Below are positions 6,464 to 10,164 of a DNA stretch of 10,164 nucleotides, one piece after another. Numbering within the stretch: the first letter of the stretch is position 1; every line of letters starts with the position of its first letter. Both the position numbers and the translations under genes were made by a program. A model generated the notes under the pieces. That model was not told where the DNA came from, searched no databases, and saw only the letters and a program-made list of their open reading frames with translations. This DNA is from Candidatus Sulfotelmatobacter sp. Lineage in GTDB: Bacteria > Acidobacteriota > Terriglobia > Terriglobales > Acidobacteriaceae. The stretch is taken from contig JASICF010000200.1 of NCBI GenBank assembly GCA_030044775.1, forward strand, positions 1 through 10,164, given 5' to 3'.

Positions 6464-6492
6464 AGGTTACGGGCAAGGGGTGGAATCGTCAA
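6464..6492 (-). promoter_or_regulatory. Candidate promoter of the transsulfuration genes
   Basis: On the minus strand TTGACG (6487-6492, 5 of 6 to consensus) is followed after exactly 17 bases by TAACCT (6464-6469), which keeps the most conserved -10 positions T, A and final T but matches only 3 of 6. The box ends five bases before the GTG at 6458, so transcription would begin at or just inside the start codon, again implying a leaderless message. Read-through from the VWA genes, 91-109 bases upstream without a clear terminator, is the alternative. Confidence 0.35.
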
Positions 6493-6567
6493 TGCAGGGA
6501 GGCCATGAGCAGAGACATCGGAAGTTCAAGTAAGGCTAGCGGCGACCGAAGCGAAAAAATAGCCTGT

Positions 6568-7626
6568 TCACCGCATCTCGCCGGTAGCCAACTGCGAGGT
6601 CGCGTAGTAGCCGGTTTTGGTGCGCACGGTGAGTTTCCCGTGGCCCTTGGCTTTCGCCTCGACTTTGATCTGCCGGAATCCGCCAGTAGATTTCGGATTT
6701 GTGGGCTTATACCCAATGATGTACTGATTGCGAATGTCGTGCGCGATCTGCTTGCTGATTTCATCCACTTCGTCGAGCGTCCTGGGGAAAAACGATATGC
6801 CTCCGGTTCGCTGCGCGATGATTTCGAGCGCACGCTTGGCGCGATGAGGATGCTCTTCATCCCCCAAGAGCCCGATCGTGTAAACCTGCGGGCCATTTTC
6901 GTCCTGAAGCTGTTTTATGGCCTGCTCCAGGCTTTCTCTGCTGGCGTTATCCTCGCCGTCGGTTACCACGAACAAAACTTTTCTCTCCAGACGCGCATCT
7001 CTGGCCAGATGGTCAGCCGAAGCCACCACCGCCTCATAAAGCGCCGTTCCCCCCTTGGCATCGATTTTCTCCAGCGCTTCCTTCAGCTTCAATAGATCGT
7101 TGGTGAAATCTTGGTCGAGATAGTATTCGTCGTTAAAATTCACCACAAACACCTCGTCCCCAGGATTGCTGAACCGCACCAGGTTGAGAGCTGCCTGGTT
7201 CACCTTGCTGCGCTTTTCGCGCATCGATCCGGAGTTGTCGATCACAATTCCCATCGAAACCGGAATGTCTTCATGATGGAAGGAAATGATAGTTTGCGGC
7301 TTGCCGTCCTCGAACACGTGAAAATCACCGCGTCCAAGATTGGTGACCAGGCGCTGCCTGTCATCGACCACAGTGGCGTGCAGCAGCACCTCATCTACAT
7401 CTTTGCGGATCACATAGGTCCCGTTCTGATCTGGGCTCTGCTGGTGTTTGGAATCGGCAGCCCTATCGGCCTGAGATTGCGAGGATTGAGGCTGGGTATC
7501 GCTTTGCGAGTAGATGGTCGCGGAGCAGAGTGCTCCCGGCGCACAGATTAGCGTCAGGCAGATTACAAGGAATTCGAAACTCGGAGCCAGGCTATTCTTC
7601 GGGAGCGTAATATCCGGTCCTCGCAT
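6568..7626 (-). CDS. Exported VWFA-related acidobacterial protein, downstream copy
   Basis: A 352-residue protein of the 'VWFA-related Acidobacterial domain' type, function unknown. A hydrophobic stretch (about 17-35, ending in APGALCSA) is a likely Sec signal. A Gln/Ser/Asp-rich linker (about 41-70) precedes a beta-rich N-terminal segment (VLLHATVVDD, LGRGDFHVFEDGKP, 80-110) and then a VWA domain from about 122 with an intact metal-ion adhesion site: D130-x-S132-x-S134 (IDNSGSM), T194 (GGTALYEA) and D223 (VTDGEDN). The C-terminal part contains the family signature RNQYIIGYKP (299-308) and ends with a TKTGYYA strand. An intact MIDAS suggests divalent-cation-dependent binding of a partner outside the cytoplasm (inference). 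The ATG at 7626 lies 35 bases inside the preceding VWA gene, so translation is probably coupled. It is paralogous to that upstream gene, and CBS-like gene follows about 100 bases downstream. Confidence 0.92.
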   Translation of the reverse strand: MRGPDITLPKNSLAPSFEFLVICLTLICAPGALCSATIYSQSDTQPQSSQSQADRAADSKHQQSPDQNGTYVIRKDVDEVLLHATVVDDRQRLVTNLGRGDFHVFEDGKPQTIISFHHEDIPVSMGIVIDNSGSMREKRSKVNQAALNLVRFSNPGDEVFVVNFNDEYYLDQDFTNDLLKLKEALEKIDAKGGTALYEAVVASADHLARDARLERKVLFVVTDGEDNASRESLEQAIKQLQDENGPQVYTIGLLGDEEHPHRAKRALEIIAQRTGGISFFPRTLDEVDEISKQIAHDIRNQYIIGYKPTNPKSTGGFRQIKVEAKAKGHGKLTVRTKTGYYATSQLATGEMR

Positions 7627-8701
7627 ACACTCGGAGTGGCGGCAATCCTTTCGGGGGCAAGAGCTTGACCTTTATCTTACGCCATTTGCCGTCATGCACC
7701 ATTTTGCTTGGCCGATAGCCCAGTACGTATTGATTGCGCAGTTCGACCCCGATCTTGGTCGCCACGTCGGCCAAATCGTTAGGATTTTCCACCGTGAACG
7801 CCCGCCCGCCGGTCAGTTCGGTGATCTCCCCGAGCAGGGCTGGACCTAATCGCTCTTCCTCGGTGGGGAAATAGCGATCATAAATTCCGATGGCATAGAT
7901 CATTACGTCGGCTTCCTTCACCATGGACTTGATTTCGCCCTCGGTGTAGCGGCTGTGATTGTCGCCGCCGTCGGAGATGATCAGCAACGCCTTCTTCGAG
8001 TATTTCGCCTGACGCATCTTTACGATGCCCATGTAAATCGCATCCAGCAAAGCGGTTCGCTTCTGCGGGACGGAATACACGAGCTTGCCCTGGATATCGT
8101 CCACCGAACTGGTGAAGTCGCTTACCAGTTCAGGGTCGTCAGAAAACGTGATCATGAAAAACTCATCCTGCGGATTCGCGGTCTTGAAAAATTCCATGAC
8201 CGCATCTTTGGCCCGGTCCATTTTGCTGGCCATGCTTCCGCTGGAGTCGAAAATCACGCCCAGCGACACCGGCGCATCTTCGCTCGAAAAAGTCTTGATC
8301 TCCTCTTTTGAATTGCCCTCATAAAGCTCGAAATTTTCCTTGTCCAGGCCGGTCACAAGCCGGTTCAGCGGATCTGTAATTGTCACCGGCACAAGCACCA
8401 GATCCACATCCACTTTCAGCGGGCGGATGCGTGAGTTCAACGAAGGAAGCAGATTCTGATTCGTAGTGTCGGGGGGCTTCGAGTCGGCCGCTGCGCGGGG
8501 AACAACGTGAACATCCTCGATGTTGGTTTGGGCTGCCGCCAAGCGCGGCAAAACGCCAGCCATACACAGAGGAATCAGAAAGACCGAAAGCACAGACATC
8601 AGCCAGCGCGACCGAGCGATTAAGTTCCAGGGTCGAGAGAGGGGGGAATTCGGAACTGGCACCTTGGGGCCTGAAACCAGGCACCAATCAAGGGGGGCCA
8701 T
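7592..8701 (-). CDS. Exported VWFA-related acidobacterial protein, upstream copy
   Basis: A 369-residue paralogue of the downstream VWA protein with the same layout: signal sequence, beta-rich segment (VDVDLVLVPVTITDPLN, LDKENFELYEGN), VWA domain and C-terminal RNQYVLGYRPS ... YARTGYYAPE. Counting from a GTG at 8707, the MIDAS is complete: D154-x-S156-x-S158 (FDSSGSM), T218 (KRTALLDA) and D246 (ISDGGDN). I chose the ATG at 8701 because GAGG lies five bases before it. This makes an unusually long n-region of about 30 residues before the hydrophobic core (MSVLSVFLIPLCMAG) and the likely cleavage site LAAAQ; a later ATG at 8599 would give a compact signal peptide but lacks a ribosome binding site and basic residues. 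It is the first gene of the minus-strand run. The partner bound by the VWA domain is unknown. Confidence 0.92.
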   Translation of the reverse strand: MAPLDWCLVSGPKVPVPNSPLSRPWNLIARSRWLMSVLSVFLIPLCMAGVLPRLAAAQTNIEDVHVVPRAAADSKPPDTTNQNLLPSLNSRIRPLKVDVDLVLVPVTITDPLNRLVTGLDKENFELYEGNSKEEIKTFSSEDAPVSLGVIFDSSGSMASKMDRAKDAVMEFFKTANPQDEFFMITFSDDPELVSDFTSSVDDIQGKLVYSVPQKRTALLDAIYMGIVKMRQAKYSKKALLIISDGGDNHSRYTEGEIKSMVKEADVMIYAIGIYDRYFPTEEERLGPALLGEITELTGGRAFTVENPNDLADVATKIGVELRNQYVLGYRPSKMVHDGKWRKIKVKLLPPKGLPPLRVYARTGYYAPEE

Positions 8702-8720
8702 ACACACCTCAATGGCCGCG

Positions 8721-8765
8721 ATGGTATCACAGCTTTCGGGTAAATGGATGCGCCTTTTATGTCAA
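8721..8765 (-). promoter_or_regulatory. Candidate promoter region of the VWA gene pair
   Basis: Two overlapping possibilities on the minus strand. First, a perfect -35 TTGACA (8760-8765) with TACCCG 17 bases on (8737-8742), a poor -10. Second, an extended -10, TGATACCAT (8721-8729), which would start transcription near 8714 and leave a leader of about 13 bases containing the GAGG ribosome binding site of the ATG at 8701. The second fits the gene start better. No other divergent element is apparent in the 162 bases between this gene and the DUF1015 gene. Confidence 0.4.
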
Positions 8766-8847
8766 GAGTTGGAGATAACTCCCGATTCGGCCCGGCGTGG
8801 ATGAGGAAGGCCCGCTCCATTCGTCACCCGCGTCTCTAGCCAGTTGT

Positions 8848-8853
8848 TACAAT
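8848..8853 (+). promoter_or_regulatory. Candidate -10 box of a near-leaderless DUF1015 gene transcript
   Basis: TACAAT inside GTTACAAT, identical to the octamer before thiG, ends ten bases before the ATG at 8864, giving a predicted leader of only three or four bases. There is no Shine-Dalgarno and no clear -35. The same octamer occurs again at 8895 inside the coding region, where it encodes part of LRYNP, so the motif alone is not proof. Confidence 0.4.
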
Positions 8854-8863
8854 CGAACTTCCG

Positions 8864-10164
8864 ATGACTGACATCCGACCGTTTCGCGCCCTTCGTTACA
8901 ATCCCGATCGGGTTGCACTGGCGCAAGTCGTGACCCAGCCTTACGACAAGATCACACCCGAAATGCAGCAGAGCTATTACCGCTCCAGTCCTTATAACCT
9001 TGTCCGGATCATTCTGGGGCGGCGGGAAGAGGCCGACGACGATCGCCAGAATGTATATTCCCGTGCCGCCCGCAATTTTCAGGATTGGCGGCAAAAGGGA
9101 GTGCTGCGCCAGGACTCTGAGCTGTCAATCTACGTCTATTCGCAAACTTTTTCCGTCCCCGGATCAGGCAGAGAACTGGAACGCCGGGGATTCATCGCCT
9201 TGGGTCGCCTCGAGGACTATTCCGCCGGGGTTGTTTTCCGCCATGAACAGACGCTTTCCAAGCCGAAAGCCGATCGTCTGAGCCTGCTTCGCGCGACCCG
9301 CGCCCACTTCGGCCAACTCTTCATGCTCTATGAAGATGCGGGCGAGGTTGAGTCTCTGCTCAGGCCCAATGCCAATCCTGACATCGAAGTCAGCGACGAA
9401 TATGGCGTGGTGCATCGCGTCTGGCAAGTTGCCGACCCGAACATTATTGAAGCGGTACAAAGCGCCATGAAAGACAAGAGGCTGATTATTGCGGATGGTC
9501 ACCATCGGTATGAGACGGCTCTCGCGTATCGCGACGAACGCCGGGAGGAAAATGATCGAGTATCACAAGATCATCCGGAGTCTTTCGAGTTCGCGATGAT
9601 GACGTTTGTCAACATGCGCAGTCCAGCACTGTGTATCCTTCCGACTCACCGCGTGGTTCATAGCCTGCCGTCGTTTTCGGCGGAAGATTTTAGGCAAGCG
9701 GCACACGCCTTCTTCGACGTTGACGAGGCCGAGTCATCAATCAATGCGGCGGGTGCAGTCGCGATTCTTCGCGAAGCGGGGCGCGCCGGCACGACAATCC
9801 TTGCCGTTACCGCCAAGCGCGCTTTTCTGCTGCACCATCCAATCCCCAACACGGCGCCGGAAATCTTCGCGGGCATGTCGCTGCGCCAGCAGTCGCTCGA
9901 TGTCGTGCAGCTTCATAAATGCCTGCTCGAGAAAGTGTTGAATCTTTCCGAAGAATCCATCCGCAATCAGCAGAACCTTTCCTATGTGCGGGATGCGGCT
10001 GCAGCTCTTTCGATGGTGCGCGAGGACCGCGCCAACATCGCTTTCTTAATGAACCCTTGCACCATGGGGCAGGTCAGCAAGATTGCCTTTGCCGGCGAGG
10101 TGATGCCGCAAAAATCGACCGATTTTTACCCAAAGCTTCTCAGCGGATTAACCATTTATGCGCT
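8864..10164 (+). CDS. DUF1015 family protein, 3' end missing
   Basis: An open frame of 433 codons running off the right edge; it matches the DUF1015 family, whose members are about 400-450 residues, so little is missing. Visible: an N-terminal IRPFRALRYNP, QPYDKI (25-30), LVRIILG (46-52), the family signature IIADGHHRYETA (208-219), LHKCLLEKVL (350-359) and MPQKSTDFYPKLLSGL (414-429), which is normally close to the C-terminus. No signal peptide or membrane helix is seen, so it is cytoplasmic. The biochemical role is not established to my knowledge; in several genomes the family sits near serine biosynthesis genes (serA/serC), a recollection not checked here. The DGHHR segment resembles the GxxR motif of ParB-fold proteins. 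The ATG at 8864 gives the family N-terminus; transcription probably starts only a few bases upstream. Confidence 0.92.
   Translation, partial: MTDIRPFRALRYNPDRVALAQVVTQPYDKITPEMQQSYYRSSPYNLVRIILGRREEADDDRQNVYSRAARNFQDWRQKGVLRQDSELSIYVYSQTFSVPGSGRELERRGFIALGRLEDYSAGVVFRHEQTLSKPKADRLSLLRATRAHFGQLFMLYEDAGEVESLLRPNANPDIEVSDEYGVVHRVWQVADPNIIEAVQSAMKDKRLIIADGHHRYETALAYRDERREENDRVSQDHPESFEFAMMTFVNMRSPALCILPTHRVVHSLPSFSAEDFRQAAHAFFDVDEAESSINAAGAVAILREAGRAGTTILAVTAKRAFLLHHPIPNTAPEIFAGMSLRQQSLDVVQLHKCLLEKVLNLSEESIRNQQNLSYVRDAAAALSMVREDRANIAFLMNPCTMGQVSKIAFAGEVMPQKSTDFYPKLLSGLTIYA

Noticed and set aside
6520..6567. Possible terminator between the VWA genes and the CBS-like gene (AGGCTA...TAGCCT)
   Set aside because: Only a 6-bp stem with a long loop, and the T run lies inside the loop rather than after the stem.
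5986..7095. Long plus-strand open frame of 369 codons
   Set aside because: Antisense to the CBS-like and VWA genes; a by-product of codon use in high G+C DNA.
1..10164. Search for CRISPR arrays, tRNA/rRNA genes, insertion sequences, phage or toxin-antitoxin genes
   Set aside because: No regularly spaced repeats, no cloverleaf or rRNA segments, no transposase or integrase-like proteins and no flanking inverted repeats were seen by eye.

Overview
The window reads as chromosomal DNA from a soil-type Acidobacteriota bacterium, probably class Terriglobia. The main support is a tandem pair of exported von Willebrand factor A proteins of the 'VWFA-related Acidobacterial domain' type, plus a small secreted three-cysteine protein of a kind I associate with the same phylum. 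G+C is moderately high by eye and genes are tightly packed on both strands. I see no rRNA, tRNA, CRISPR array, transposase or phage gene.

Left part (1-2069): the 3' end of a long-chain acyl-CoA synthetase gene, then a stand-alone thiG (thiazole synthase) whose -10 box lies only six bases before the ATG, then, convergent to it, a small exported cysteine-containing protein with a clear intrinsic terminator. Middle (2270-3401): a minus-strand FtsB/DivIC-type septum protein, possibly preceded by an overlapping small ORF, and a divergent cutA. The ~320 bases between them hold several weak candidate ORFs and no certain gene.

Right part (3411-8701): five minus-strand genes in transcription order: two overlapping VWA proteins, a cystathionine beta-synthase/cysteine synthase-like PLP enzyme, a cystathionine gamma-lyase/synthase-like PLP enzyme and a class I SAM-dependent methyltransferase. 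The two PLP enzymes form a reverse transsulfuration pair (homocysteine to cystathionine to cysteine), and the methyltransferase may be linked to SAM/homocysteine turnover. A plus-strand DUF1015 gene starts at 8864 and runs off the right edge almost complete.

Points most worth checking: a Cys-x-x-Cys pair inside the PLP phosphate-binding loop of the CBS-like enzyme; apparent leaderless or near-leaderless transcription of thiG and the DUF1015 gene from a shared GTTACAAT box; the transsulfuration-plus-methyltransferase cluster, which recalls the B. subtilis yrrT-mtnN-mccAB operon; a ParB/serine-kinase-like DGHHR motif in DUF1015; and the translationally overlapping VWA pair of unknown function. 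I did not find a clearly new multi-gene system.
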